Below are positions 11,636 to 25,300 of a stretch of DNA of 64,000 bases, piece by piece. The translations under genes and the position numbers were made by a program. A model generated the notes under the pieces. The model did not search any database, was not told the origin of the DNA, and saw nothing but the letters and a program-made list of their open reading frames with translations. Origin of the DNA: Spongospora subterranea f. sp. subterranea. Taxonomy: Eukaryota; Endomyxa: Phytomyxea; Phytomyxea; Plasmodiophorida. How positions within the stretch are numbered: position 1 is the first letter of the stretch; each line of letters opens with the position of its first letter. The DNA lies in NCBI GenBank assembly GCA_049724395.1, contig JAUGWO010000108.1, forward strand, positions 21,691-85,690. The letters are read 5' to 3'.

Positions 11636-14600
11636 TTACGGGTTTTTTGCTTTGTATATACTCTTGTGATTAGAAGTCGTGGTTCCGCCAGCGTTTTCGG
11701 CGTTGTCTTCTTGAGAGGCCATCATTTTCGCAGCCTTTTGGTCCATGACCATCCGTTCGTGTTGCGACATTGACGGGACTGTGAACGTGCGCTCTAACAG
11801 GTTCAAAAAGTTTCGCATGGGCAGGTAGGATAACAGTAAACTGCATACATTTGCCACGATTTCCACAACCATCACTGCAATTTGAATAACGATCTCTGTG
11901 TACAACAGGCGGGTCCATGCCGATTGGTCAACCCCACGGACAAAATAGGCGTTCAACGTCAAGTCCGTGACAGAGTGCTCATCTCGTCCCACCAACGACA
12001 CTACGGAGGCCGAGTATTGTTGCCCGTCAATCCAAACGTTACGTTCCAAGTAGATGCCACTGTCGGTGTAGGCACTCTCCAGTCCGCGCATTAAAATATT
12101 GCGCGAATCGCCGACCAGGTCCACTCCATAAGACACTTCGTTTGATCTCTGAGAGTTTTAGAATTGTGTTGAGTAAAACACGTCCATGGCGACAGCACCG
12201 AATAGTGTTAAACATGATAAATGTGCATAATTTCTTGACTGAGTATTTGTGAAAACCACGGAAGGCAGATACTCTGTCTAAACTTTGAAAATAAAGAGGT
12301 AAAATGGGTGTTGATCGACGGTTAAACAATTACCGTTAATACACTCGATATTGTGGTGAAGTTGCGCGAATATTTATTCCAGACGAAAGCCCCTGGGAAG
12401 ACGTTGATGATTGCAGGTTGATCATCACTAGATGGAGCAAGAATTACCGAAATATCCTTCCTTAAACACTTCCAATGCGTGTTCCCAGATTGTTTCCTTC
12501 CCGTTGAACACATCTATTGCCATAATTGCTCCAACCATATTACCGATCACCAGTTTTCCATCAACAACTGGAAAAAAAACGTTTAAATTTCAAAGAAAAA
12601 CTTCTTCAAACATATTCAAAATGCTGATTTTGTTTTGAAAGTTCAGGAAAGAGCGCTGAATAACATTTTAACAGATCTGTTCAATGAACCTATATACGAC
12701 AATAGTGAGAAAAAAACTATCGAATTGAGCAACTGACTTGATCTATTGCTAACGGGTACAGCGAGAATACGACAAATTATGGGACCATTATCGCGAACGG
12801 AGTTGAAGGGGGCATATATACTGATCTGGGCCAAGGTACATGTAATTGTTGTGGCCATCGGAGCCCGACGTGATGGATCCTGCTTGGCCATATCTGCGAC
12901 CAAATCCGGTATGGGAAACGGGAACCCGATAGCGGGCCGATGACTACTGGAAATCACAATGGAACCCCTGAAATCCATCACAACCACCAGAGAATAATTC
13001 AGACCCAAATTGCAACGACAAACCTTAAATCAAACTAGGAAAGATCATATATGAAATCGGTTCGAATTTTCTTGAAAATGGCCAAACGAACCACGTCTGC
13101 TAATTTCCTAGTTTAAAATTTTTGTGCACTACTAAAAACCGTTGGCATTTTGCGGAAACCGCCTCAGACGTGCAAACCTGATTTTAGGGAGCAATACGTT
13201 GAACAACTTGATGGTAAAGGTCAATACGTTCCGATAAAATAGGCAGTTCAAAAAAGTCGACATTGGGGTGAAACAATCGTACATTGATACAGCGGAAAGA
13301 GAATCCAGTTCTAGCGCCATGGCGGCGTCGTCGAGTTTGGCGGTCTCCTTGGCGGAGAAGGCGCCCGCTGCGGTCGGGTTGAGGAGTGTGTCGAATCCGG
13401 ACCAGCCTTTCAGGTATCCGGATATGTGCTTCCCCTTTTCGGTCGCCACCTCACTCATAACCGCTCCCTGAACCAATCGAATACGATCATCAAACGCGCA
13501 ACGTTTTGCTTTTCCCAAAAATAAACGTCAATGAGGTTCTCTGTCAGTCGCAAACAAAGACCGCAAAATGTTGGGTTCTTTGGGCAAAGGATTTTTCTGA
13601 CAAATCGTATCCACAGGGCGCTTTGAAAGCAATATCGTGTAACTATTTGAGGCCTTGACAACACGACACACTCGTGATATGCCATAGATGCACGAGCTAA
13701 CAGATCAATTGTTTGCGAATGATTATCAGTAAATCAATCGATATCCGATTGGAAAATGAGTAGGCTCTTGGTCATTTCAGTATAGATGAAAAGGGGGAGA
13801 ACCAAAACAAAATTGGATAACGACGTTCTGTAATCAAAATCAGCTTTAGAAAGGGTTTCCATTTACCTCAGATGTAGCTGAAGTGAATTCGCCGACGAAG
13901 TTGGTGAGAATATTGATGTTGACGAAAATGAGACAGGCCATGATCCCTTGAACGACGACCGTTTTCAGGATCAGACTGGCCAGCACCGATTTGTTGGCCT
14001 TCATCACCCGAACCTTCTCGTTGAACTCGGAGATTCTGACATAACAATGGCGTTAGACATGGTAGATCAGCTGACAACCTCAATAGATTGACGACAAAAC
14101 AAGTCGATCCGAGAGGGCAAAAAGACGTCAAGAACACCAATGGCGAATTCGCCAGGGAAAACCACGTTTTAGATCTTGAATGATTGCACAAACGCGAACT
14201 CTTCAGCTCTTTGTATAAATGAGTTTCTCAAGTATTTACGTGCTGAATACTCGTCGAATATCGAATCAAATACCTTTTATTTCGAACGGACTCGACAAGC
14301 TGTTGCATCGGGTCGATAAACTTGACGACTAGAAGGAGGAAATGTGGTCAATAACGGGAAATGGATTGAGTGGGAATGAACGTGTGTTTTCGTACACAGG
14401 AACTTGAGTGTGGCGAAACTCATGACGAACAGACACACGACGAAAGGGATCTGATAGGTCATAGACCGAACGATCACTTCGTGGACGGCGGAATTGGGCA
14501 CGCCCATGACGTAGATGGCTTTGGTGTCGCCGAGCGCGTCGGCAACGGGCGTCTCCTCGAGCATCGTCCCGACGACGGATCCCGCCGCCACCGAATACTC

Positions 14601-16794
14601 GATATCCCCTGATCAAACAGTGTCGATCAAGCGAAGACCATGTCGTTTTTTGCGGTTGAACGATGAATTTGGCAAATCTATCCCGTAAATGCCGTTGCCT
14701 TGCGATCCCACTCAACGTATTGCGTTGTTAGGAGCAACAAAACATAGTTCAATACAAACTCAAATCACGTCGTTCAACGCGAACTCAAAAAATTCGGAGC
14801 AAAAAGAACGTTACGAAGAAGAGAAAAATATTTGTCGTTTACCGATCGTTAATGTCGATAATGACGGTTCGTCGCGCGATTCGAAGAACTGCCGAAGCTG
14901 GTCGGCGGAGTAGAGCGCGGCGATATCCGGGGTCGACACCACACCATCGGCCGTTGTGCCCACCCATTCAAACGACGTCGCCGTGGACCACGACTCGCTC
15001 GATGTTTCCACAAGTATCGCTGAGAACCCGCCCTTTTCAAGGTTCACCACCGACGAATACAGATCATATTTCCGTCGGGTAATCGCATTTCCTGTTCGAC
15101 AATAAATCAACGAGAAGAATTCGCCAAAATTAAACGGACATCAAATGGTTTTTTTTTCCAATGCGTTTTGGACAAAAAGTCAATAAGAACATTTTCGAAA
15201 AACTGCCGAAATCAATAGCGTCAGTCTTTCCCGTAAAATTTGCAATGAATTCGGTTTGGGTTGGGGAGGATGACCAGAAGAATGGAGATTGGCGTCGTAC
15301 CCATGACGAGATAGCCAATCGGGGCGTTGGTCCCACAATGGAACGGGGACACGATCATCTGGACCAGAGATCCGCCAGGTTGATCGCGCCAAGACGGCAG
15401 ATGATCCCAGGGACCGACGTCGCCCGACTCGACCCTCGGGCCCAGCTCGGGCGCGTCCATGGCCATAAACTCGGAAACCGGAACCACAACCGACGACGAT
15501 GCCTGTTTGATTGCCGAATCAGATCACGATCACTCTTCACAACAATGAGATTATGGAATTTGTGGTGAAAAAAAAAAACAACTACAAACTATTTACGAAT
15601 ATCGACGACAACGATTCTGACGATCATGGCAGAAAGGCTATTGATTGTTTTGTGGAATACGAAATTACTAAAAAGGAACAGACGTAAAATTAATGGTATT
15701 TCACAATTGGGAGAAACATTTGTTGTAATTTTGGATTGTGTCACAGACAGGTAATCCAGATGAGAAATATGTGGAATTATATGTGGATATAATCCCATCA
15801 GGATCAAATACGGAGCCGATAGCTGACGATGGACCGGCACTAGCGACAACACGACCAACGACATCGGTCAGAACAACGAACTCGATATGGCGACTCTGGA
15901 TCTCGTTCAGGAAGCGGATATGGTGCTCGTCGACCAGATACGAGTCATGAGGCGATCTCAGCAATACACATGTTGAACTCGTGCTCGCGTTGTAGGTATA
16001 TCGGTACGATCCCAGCCACTTATTCAAACAGACAATCAGGGAGATCCCGTCAAACGATATCTTTTAAAACGTGTCAACAGATGAACAATTCGAGATTAAC
16101 GCCATTCGCGTTTTTTTAAAAAAACTTCACTAAACTTTCTATCAAACTGAGAACACAATCTCTGGAAATTCAATAGGAATTCATAAAATTTTAATACATT
16201 AATTTCCATGACATTATGAGCAAATTGCAATATATTTTGGTAAATTTTGTGAATGTTGAGAGGATATGATGTTGCGGTCGAGCTGTGTTCGATGGGGAAA
16301 AAACGAATATCGACATGAAATTGATGATGACGAACGGCGAGATATCGAAGCAGGATATACCATGTCGTGGAATGATTCGCCATATTGGAACTGGAGATAG
16401 CTGGCGGTGCTGATCGCCTTCGCGTCCAGCATGTCGTTCAGCGATGACGACAGCCACAGCAGCTGGCCGATCAGGGTCAGGATCAGAACCACGTCGGCCA
16501 GCACAATCAGGCTCACGATCCGCCTCTTCACAATACTCAGTCGTTCCCGCTGCGTTCTCTAAACTCACCAAAATACTGATCGTCAGACAAGAAACCACTT
16601 TTCCAATGTCCTTTTGTCGACAGGATGTTACAGAAAAAACAACAAAATTCCACTCTGTTCTTGACAATTTCAAGGGATCTCGAAACAATACGTTTTTTAG
16701 CCAGAACGGTCCCTTAAAGCAACAATATCAAATGATGAACCTGTTTCCGTTTGGTCTCAGAAATTTGAGATGATTTCGTGGGCTGTGACGCCAT
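11636..16794 (-). CDS. Paralog B: twin-ectodomain four-TM membrane protein, intact (838 aa)
   Basis: Thirteen exons joined in frame: 16741-16794, 16361-16558, 15749-16018, 15301-15502, 14843-15091, 14396-14608, 14274-14328, 13867-14035, 13283-13467, 12738-12967, 12448-12567, 12334-12392, 11636-12148 (2517 coding bases). Every intron is GT-AG, and exon lengths equal those of C or differ by multiples of three. Start: MASQPTKSS keeps the frame and gives the conserved KRKQ at the exon 1 donor. An upstream ATG at 16924 is in another frame and was not used. TM1 follows VKRRIVSL, TM2 is in exon 6, TM3 in exon 8 after MKANKS, TM4 in exon 13. Both ectodomains are complete. The C-tail is short and has no kinase, cyclase or other catalytic domain. 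Exon 3 is almost identical to that of A although adjacent exons diverge. Transcribed divergently from D. Function is not recognised; sensing is inferred. Confidence 0.85.
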
Positions 16795-17764
16795 CGGCAC
16801 GACCGCCACCCGTCGAGTCGACCGTGTTCTTGGTGTGTTCAACGACGGGATGGGCGGTGTCATTGCTGTTGGCCATGTTGTCGAACGGTTGTTGTTCGGG
16901 AGACACAGAGACGCAGTTGGTCATATTGGGTCGTGTCGGCAGTGAATTGGGTGAAATTATCGGGTCCAGAGCGGGAATCGATCGTGTACTCCTTATACAC
17001 GATATAAGGACCTGCTATCACCTCCTGCTCCTCCCCCTATTGCTCATCACGTTCGGTGATGGATCAGGGATATGATATTGTGAATATCCCCACATTTATG
17101 GTTTCGATCTATAGAGCGACCAAACCCGCTTTGATGAGCTGCCCAATCCACATTTGCGGTGATCGACTGATATCGAATGAAGATAGCAGATTGCCGCCGA
17201 ATAATACTGTGGAACAGATCATCTCCCATATTCGCAGTGATTGCCATCGATCACAACACAAACGACTGGTCGTTTTATGAGTTTATTTGTCGCTGACCTT
17301 GGTCCCTCAATTTCGTCATTTATTTGATTAAAATTGCTCATTTGTCGAACCATTTTGATCGGAAACATAGTCATTGACGACAGCGTCAATCCCCCCGGGG
17401 ACGCCATAATGTTGTATCGCCATCGATCTGTCGTTGGGCGGCTCCCACGAAATCATGGGCCGGCACAACCCTGTTCTGCCAGGTCGTCGTTGGGAGTTGT
17501 CCAAGACCAGTCCTTCCAAATCACGAGCAACGTCAGAAAGGGAAGTTCGGCGATGACGATCATTGATCATCATCGTCAATTAATTGGTGTCGACTTATCA
17601 AGGCATTTCCCGATTTTTGTCGGATCGGAAGGCGAGATGGTTGATTGGTGTCGTACAAGATATGATCCTGTTGCAGATTAATCAGGGTACGATTGTCGTG
17701 GACACAGATTTGCCAATAATTTCAAGTACCTGGGTCATTGTCGAGGGCGCCAGGAAGGGAACGA
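16795..17764. promoter_or_regulatory. Divergent intergenic region between paralogs B and D
   Basis: About 970 bp separate the two outward-pointing start codons, so both promoters should lie here. Small dyads are visible, such as GACGATCATTGATCATCATCGTC-like symmetry near 17551-17574. No certain TATA box or transcription start can be assigned. Confidence 0.45.
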
Positions 17765-20700
17765 ATGAGCCGATCGATGGATGACACGAAGATCACGAGC
17801 GAGGGGAAGGCGAAACCAGCGTCAATGGCGACGGAAGTGGGCACCGCCCCCATCACACCCCAACCGATCGCTGGAACTAAACTCTCCAACGGATTGGGAC
17901 GAGAACAAAAACGACAACAGGTTCCGTTCAATTCAATGCCGTTTTCAACCTCACAGACGTCGAATACGTTTTTGTGTTGAGAGGATTCGTTGGGTGTTTT
18001 CCTGTATTGATCGTGCGATGCAGACGGTGCAACGCGATCGGCTGGGGAGGGTGAAGCGCCAGAATATCGGGCTGATAGCGCTGGCCGACACGGTCCTGCT
18101 ACTGGCCATGACTTTCCAGATGGTCTGGCTGTCGTCGTCACTCAGGGACATGATCGTGACCAAGGCCGACAACATGGCCAGCTTCCTGGCCTTTCAATAT
18201 GGCGAATCCCAACACGGAATGGTATTTCCCACAGAACAGCAATATGTTTCGATAATCGAGTCATCAACGCTGTTCGGAAAAGATTCTCGTAATCGATGGA
18301 GTTTTGTTCATGAAAATTTGGCTTCCGTCGACAAATTTCAGTCGACAACTCAAACCATGTTTTGTTGACGAGTTCCTGTTTTGTTCATGGGTTTCTCGAT
18401 GGACGATGACGATGGTGATGTTTTAGGAGGTGGGGATCGTACCGATACACGTACAATTCCAGCACGAGCTCGTCGTGCGCCTTGCTTGAATCGCCCAACG
18501 ATCCCCATCTAGTCGACGAACATCACAAGCGCTTCCTGAACGAGATCCACAGCCGCCGGATCGAGTTCGCCCTGATCACCGACACGATCGGGTCGGTGAT
18601 CGCCACAGCTGGCCCATCAATGGCCATCGGTACTGTGTTCAATCCGGCCGATATCGTCTCCCGATATACTCAGCAGTTCTTCTCGTCGTCTTTACCGGTG
18701 GGTCTCAAATGTTCTCGGATAACGTGTTTCGATTTACAACCCCGATTTCATTGCTGTCGTTGGTCATTTCCAATCTAAGTTTTATGGGCGGTCGTAATGA
18801 TGAAGTTATCACCAATATAACGGGACGAGTTAGTTGATTCCGTTTTTGATTATGATTATGTTCTCGATTTCCAAAAAAGAGAACGAGTGAAATTAAATGA
18901 AAAACTCCATTTTCAAATCAAGGCTCCAGCGTGAGAAATGAGGGTTTGTCCAGAAAACAAAATAGATTGACTCCTTCAAAATAGATTACGATAATTTTTC
19001 CCGCGATCACAAACACTGCAAATCGCAAACTAAATAATCATTCCTGTTTTGTGGAACAGATGTGGACATCGGTCATGGTGCCCATGAACGACTTCCAAAT
19101 CATGAACGCGCCCGAATTCGGTCCTGTCAAAGTATCCGAGTTCGGGAACGGGGGTAATTACGGGACATGGCGCGATCAAATCGGGGGCTCGTTGGTCCAG
19201 TTCGTTCTGTCGCCATTTCCCTGTGGGCGATCAGAACCGATCGGATATCTGATCATGGGTAAAGCGAAACTATCTTTATTCTGAGTTGATCATATTGGTC
19301 ATCACGATCTTTCAATCATTGCCCCATATCGTTGACAATTAGTGTTGATTTTGAAATACATTTCTCGATGTTTCAGATCCAAATGTTTTTTTCATGGTAC
19401 TTGCGAGATCGTCCCCAAATACACATAAAATGCATTATTTGCTAAATTTTGGTTGACCACATGAATTCACACACTGTTTGATGATTTCCTGTCGTCATTG
19501 TTTGTTCTGATTTGTTGGCGCCATAGGCAGGGCAATAACGCCCAATAAACTCGACAGGTTCTCGTCGGTTGTGAAACTACAGGGCGGAGGGTTCTCGGCG
19601 TTGGTCGCCAAGGACCTGAATGGGACCTGGTCGACAGCGACCTCGTTTGCGTCATCGGGGTCGAATCAGGGCGTCGTATCAACTCCAGATATCGCCAAGT
19701 TCTACTCCGATGAAGAGTTCGAGGAGTTCCTGAATCCAACGGATTCCTTGGCACATTCGTCAATAACAATCGGTAAATCGACACAAAACCAACGTTGAAA
19801 ACTGATTCAAGGAGTTGAGTGACAATTTTCAAATATGACGATGTTGTGAAAAGGAAATGGCGATTTCAACAGATGTCGTTTTCGATTGAAACACCTGAAC
19901 AAAGCGATTTTATTTTGAAACGGGTTTTGAAGAATTCTTTCTTTTTTGACGAACTTGTCAGGGGATGTTCAGTACCAGGTGTCTGGCGGTCCTGTCCATC
20001 CGACGACACTGGGCGAGGAAGAGGAAGTGCCAGAAGCGTTACTGCCCACACGGGCCGTGTATCTTCTCGGACTTCCCGACGCCCGAGGTCCGTAGAGTGG
20101 TCTACAAGGCCATGTCCTGGCACATTCCCTTCCTCGTGTTCATGTTCATCATGAGCCTGGCCACGTTGAAATACACATGTAATTGACGGGGTTTCTCCCT
20201 GTTCGGTGCTCTCGATTTTCAGGTTTATTGATAAAATGGCCGTCCGCTGTAGTTATCAAATTTATCGATCCGATGCAGCAGCTGATCGACTCGGTCCGAA
20301 ACAAAAGGTGTCATCAATTCATTCCATATTGGGACAAAACGTTGAATTTCAATTGTTTTCTTTGCACCCAAATCAAGAACATGTCGAAATCTGATATTAT
20401 CAATGGCCTTGCCGTTCTGATTTGTTTGATTTAAAAACGTGAAACAAGATTCGAATTTATTAACGGTTTTGCAACAGGATCAAAGAATTCAATGAGAAGG
20501 TTCGCGTGATGAAGGCGAACAAGTCGGTGCTGGTGAGTCTGATCATCAAGGCGGTCATGATCCAGGTGATATTGGTCGGGTTGATCTTCGTCAATATCGA
20601 CCTACTCACTAAATCGGTCGATCAGTTCACGTCGGCCACGTCCGAGGTGAATATTTCCGCTTCTTTACTCAAATATATCGTCATTTTCGAAGAAAATACA

Positions 20701-22610
20701 CTTTTTCGCCTGGAAAATCAAAGGCTATAATTGTGTTTTTTGCATAAGTACGACGATCTCTGTAACTTTTGTTGTTGAAGTGTTTGTGAATCGTTTGTCC
20801 ATTAATGAACCTTCAGTGAACAACAACAACGATTGATGATTGAGATTGGTGAAACTGTTTTTTTTTTACGCTTTAGGGGGCCGTCATGAGCGAAGTTCAA
20901 TCGGAAAAGGCGGATCATGTTGGCGGTTTCTTGATCGGATGGTCCGGTTTCGACACGTTGATCAATGCGATGGCGATCGGGCACTTCCCCGATAGTCAGA
21001 CCGAGAAATTGGCGGCCAGCGCCGAGTATCTGGAAGTGGATTCCCTTTCGGCCATCTCACTGTAAAAACCGAACAACACACCACATCGGTGTTCACAAGT
21101 TTCCCATGTTGAAGTTATCTAAAACGATCTGATCATACTTCAAAATTCAAATAATGCCGTTTAAGCCCAATCTCAGACCCAGCCACAAGTTTTCAATTAT
21201 TGGACACCTGCAATTTCTGAGAAATCAATATCCGCCCAAGTGCGGCAGAAAACTGACCCGCAATTTCCGATTTCATTGTTCTCTGGTTTAGACCCAATGA
21301 TCTGACAACTAGATTGTTCCTGATCTAGGAATTCAGTGATAATCTCCAGCAGTTATGGGCTTGCAGAAGGGAACATGTTCCCGTCCAAAGATTTGATTGA
21401 TTACATGGTCAAACGCGATCCGTCCGATCGTTCAGTGGTCACGACCACCCTGTTCTGGAGCGGTGACGACGTTGCCACATATACGCAGAGCGAGTTATCA
21501 TCGGAATATCAGGGCCCGATTGTGGTTCGTATCAGCGCCGTTCCTATCAACAATAGAACAGGTCAGTCTGATCGCGACAAAACCTGTTGTTTTCTTATCA
21601 TGACCGGTGTGGATTTTCGCTCTATTCAATCGCACGATTGCTTTGGAGGTTTGACGATGAACCGCGTTATTCTGAGCGTTTTCCCCCTTCTGTTCGTAGC
21701 TGTTGATGGAGTACTGGTACACGGTGATATGATCGGGGCCTTGATCGCTGTCGATGTGTTTAACGGGAAAGAGTCGATCTGGGAGCACGCCCTGGAGGTG
21801 TTCAATAACGGTTATTTCGGTCCGATGTCCCACAGATTTCGCCATCGACATCACTGAACGACTGCTCTGTTGTTCAATAGGCGCTTTCGTCTGGGATAAG
21901 TTCAGACACAGTTTCGCAACGATGACCACTGTCCTCAAGGTATTTTCCCCCATTTTCACCATATTTTCATTCACGTGTTTTCTGTTTGTTTCCGCAAGTT
22001 CATCAAACGATTCCAACCTTTCGTGTATCTATAGGCTTCCGAAGAGGAGGTTTCGTATGGAGTGGAGCTTGAAGGTCCATCGCGAAGTATTCTATCTCGA
22101 GGACTCGGTAGTTCATATTCCGACAGCGGTATTTACCTAGAACGCGACGTGACCATTGATGGGAATCTGTACTCGACGTCCGTTGTCCCATTGGTCGAAT
22201 CTGGTGAACTGTCGTTCTCGAATTTCGTGTTGAACGCCTACATTGTTCGAGGAGTTGATCAATCCGCTTGGATGACCTTGCTATACACTCAGATTGTGAT
22301 TCAAATCGCAATCATGGTCGTTGAAGTTGTGGCGTCACTGATCAGTCTATTGCTGTCGTATTTGCCCATGAGGAAGTTCCTGAACGTACTTGAGCGCACG
22401 TTCACGATCCCGTCAATGTCCCAAGCTCAGCGAAACATTGAGGACCAGAAAGCTGCTAAGATTATGGCGGCCTCAGAGGAACATCATCTCAACAATGAGC
22501 CGGGATCAGTTCTGGTAAATTTTAATACCGCCGCTCCCAGTTCCAAACCCAATATCATATCAAGCGCCGCTCCCAATTCCAAACCCAATATCATGTCAAG
22601 TCTCCTTTGA
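17765..22610 (+). CDS. Paralog D: twin-ectodomain four-TM membrane protein with two frameshifts
   Basis: Exons: 17765-17920, 18024-18221, 18427-18697, 19060-19258, 19527-19772, 19962-20178, 20253-20307, 20478-20646, 20877-21061, 21329-21561, 21700-21819, 21881-21939, 22035-22610. Eleven exons keep the frame of C. Exon 3 has one extra base near its 5' end (about 18427-18434). Exon 6 has a net extra base near 20081-20090, between LLGLPDA and VRRVVYK. TM1 (LIALADTVLLLAMTFQMVW), TM2, the FIDPMQQLIDSVRNKR linker, TM3 and TM4 are all readable. The C-tail is longer than in B or C and ends with a near-repeat, SKPNIISSAAPNSKPNIMSS. Since splice sites are preserved, it is either a young pseudogene or carries base-call errors. 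An alternative start is the ATG at 17777 (MDDTK) or upstream at 17738. Confidence 0.78.
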
Positions 22611-23085
22611 TAAGGACTAGTTGGTGTCTCCCAATACATCTCAATTACTTCACCGATAATTGTTGTACGACTAGGGCCGACAGATTGACCTTTGATCTGA
22701 TCCTGATTGGATATTGGAGATGTTGCTGAGATGAGTTAACGACACGTGGGCGAATGGAAACAGTAAACAGCTGAGGGCGATTAACGATCTTCCGTTGAAC
22801 ACATAATTGCGTCGCTGATCACAGCGGCGAATGGGGTTTTGAATTGCACTTGTGCCCTATCAATTCGGAGACGACGACGCTTTGCTCGAGCTGCGCCCAG
22901 CACGCCACATTTCTTCATGCTGACCGCTATGAAATATTGCTTACCTGGGCATGACGCAATAGGCAGCAGACTTCTTGATAACCAAATATACTGCAGTTCA
23001 ATCTGCTGTGGTTCGTGCCATCAAAAGCTTTCAGTTGCATTTGCATGACATTGGATGGCGCTACCAATCATGCTGAAAACAAGTA
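22611..23085. other. Intergenic, no gene recognised
   Basis: Nothing beyond short unassignable frames. Confidence 0.4.
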
Positions 23086-23089
23086 TTGA

Positions 23090-23275
23090 ACACGACGTTT
23101 TGCCAGAATGTGACGATGATTTTGAGGAAATCATTTTGGAAGAGCAAGTTGTCTTATTTTGTCCAGAAACACGTCCAACGAATAGAAAAAAGTTTCAAAA
23201 TGAGATTTTATTTAGATGCATTTAAAAAGCGACGCAAACATTCAAAATGCAACACTAGCCATGTACCAACTAAAC
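23090..23275 (+). mobile_element. hAT-like transposon 3'-end fragment
   Basis: Matches the minus-strand sequence at 45660-45490: a shared acidic coding tail (ECDDDFEEIILEE) followed by the same AT-rich end, finishing near CAACACTA. The reverse complement of that end, TAGTGTTG, looks like a hAT terminus. Only the last part of the element is present. Confidence 0.45.
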
Positions 23276-23509
23276 ACCAACTAACTCAGTTTTGGCACAT
23301 AGAAATGACCCTGACCAATTCATAAAATGAAACCGGCACGAAAACGTTCAACCGCATCGCCGGTGCGGTCCTCACACGCGTAGCAGGGCATGCCCGGCAC
23401 GATAAGTCGGCAGATGCTTGTTATGCCAGACCAGATGGCGTTATTAAACCATAAAGAACATTAATACATGTATGTACGTTGGCAGTGAATTTGCAAGCCC
23501 GGGCAGTTT

Positions 23510-25300
23510 GCGATCATGCCCTGTTGTCCAACGCCATGCGTGGTCTGCCCAAATGTTTAGAGTGGTGCCAGATCAGCAGAATACAACTACCAAACTCATG
23601 AAACCGACGCAAAACTTGCTTTAAAACGTGAAGGTATTGATGAACATTGGGAGGGTAGCCTAGTATGTCATCAATCCATAACAAAACGCAAACGTTTGAG
23701 CAGATCACCCAGGACTTCTTGCATTCCCGATTGAAAAACGAATACGGAATCAACAATATCCTGGATTATTCTCTTTGGTGTAAGAACAGCTTCATGTGTC
23801 ATAAAACTGCACCATTCTCTAGAGTCTTCATGAAGGGGAAATTGCCAATACCCCTCAAAGCAATCTAATAGAAAAATGATTTGAGCGTCCTTTAAGTTAA
23901 TATGATATCTATATTGGGCATCGGCCCTATAGTTCTTTCAATGACCTGGTTTACGTCCTTTACGTCAACAGTCAAACGAAAACCATTATTACCCGGCTTT
24001 GATAGAAGTAAAGCAGCAGATGGGCAACGACTAGAAGGATTACAATAAAGGAATCCATTCTTCTCAAGAGTAGCTCTATGTCCTCTCAATGAAGTCTTGA
24101 TGTGCAGGAGCATATCTACTTGCGCGACATTTGACAAACTTAGCGCCAGGTTTGATATGAAGCTTCATAGCCGGCGGATCATTGCCGAGCTTACACCTCC
24201 AAATGTCTTCAACCCCATAAACAATTTCCTTGAGAAGCAGTCCATGTTCCGCTGGCAAACCCGTTTTCAGCGCTCTCTGAATCATTTTGGAATGAATTTC
24301 GGCCTTCTCATCACTTCCGAACTCAATACAATCATCGCATCCCGGTTCCATCTCGTCATTTGGAATGCTGCACCTTCGGATTTTGGGAACAGCACCATTT
24401 TGGTTCGACGTGATCTCCTCACATTCCAAATCAATAATTCGCGAAACAAAATCTCGTTTAATCGCTCTTAAAAAATCGTATCCGGATCAATACGAAGATT
24501 GTATAATTCTGGGTTGCCAATCAGGACTGCGTTCATGTCGTCATTGATGGTCATACATTCCACGCGTCGAAAATTAACAATTCCTGCGTTCGTATGTAAT
24601 CTTAGATCCAAATTTACAGATCCTATGACCTTAGTGTTCTCTGCTGATACAATCGCCTGAGCACATGCTATCGGTGATTGAAACAAACGAATACACACTG
24701 GCGTCAGCTCAGAAATACGTCGGAAAAGGCTTTCGGACAAAACCGTATTTGAGGAATTATTGTCCAATTCATAGGGAAATTCCATCTTTCCTTGAATTAC
24801 AACAACTTGAAAGCTCGCGGGATCATATCGAAATCGTCGAGAAGGTTTACATCTCGGGTACACATATAACGGCTGGCATCTTTCGGATGAAACAATCTCC
24901 CAGAACTTTACTATAGTTTGTAAAATTACTTGGCTTTGCCGTTTCAGTTCCCACATTTAGTCGACTTCGAATTACTCAAAAAAACTTTCATTAACGCCAA
25001 CAGTTGTTCTGTTAAGAAATCATTTGCCTCGCTTGCTCGAATCAAAGCTCAATTAACCGTTGCTGGTCCGAAGCGGTCTCTGCCGTTGCAGAAAGGCGTT
25101 TTTGCCTCTCAATACTTTCGGTAGTCACTTCAGGATCCGATAAATTTCTACATAGTCTTCGTATTTCGTCGATAGAGCTCGGGTAGAAGCGTTGTTGACC
25201 CGCCCGGTAGCTATCAGGGACACCGATCCCCATTAGCAGCGAACGACGGGTACGATCAAAGTCGATAACGACAGAAACCACTGAACGAGCGACACAGTAA
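23510..25300 (-). mobile_element. Ty3/gypsy-type LTR retroelement fossil: protease and reverse transcriptase parts
   Basis: Minus-strand frames show, in order, an aspartic-protease-like region (about 24956-24468), a connector, and a reverse transcriptase with LLLSKPGNNGFRLTVDVKDVN and further on LLWIDDILGYPPN. Broken in several places, LTRs not found, integrase absent here, so an old internal fragment. It lies between paralogs D and C. Confidence 0.7.

Noticed and set aside
14329-15568. ORFs of 60-135 aa antisense or out of frame within paralog B
   Set aside because: Shadows of conserved exons; no splice or domain support.
16795-16924. Alternative start of paralog B at 16924 (MTNCVS)
   Set aside because: Its frame ends before the exon 1 donor; only the frame starting MASQP reaches the conserved KRKQ junction. 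It does contain a STGGG stretch like that of A, so an old frameshift remains possible.
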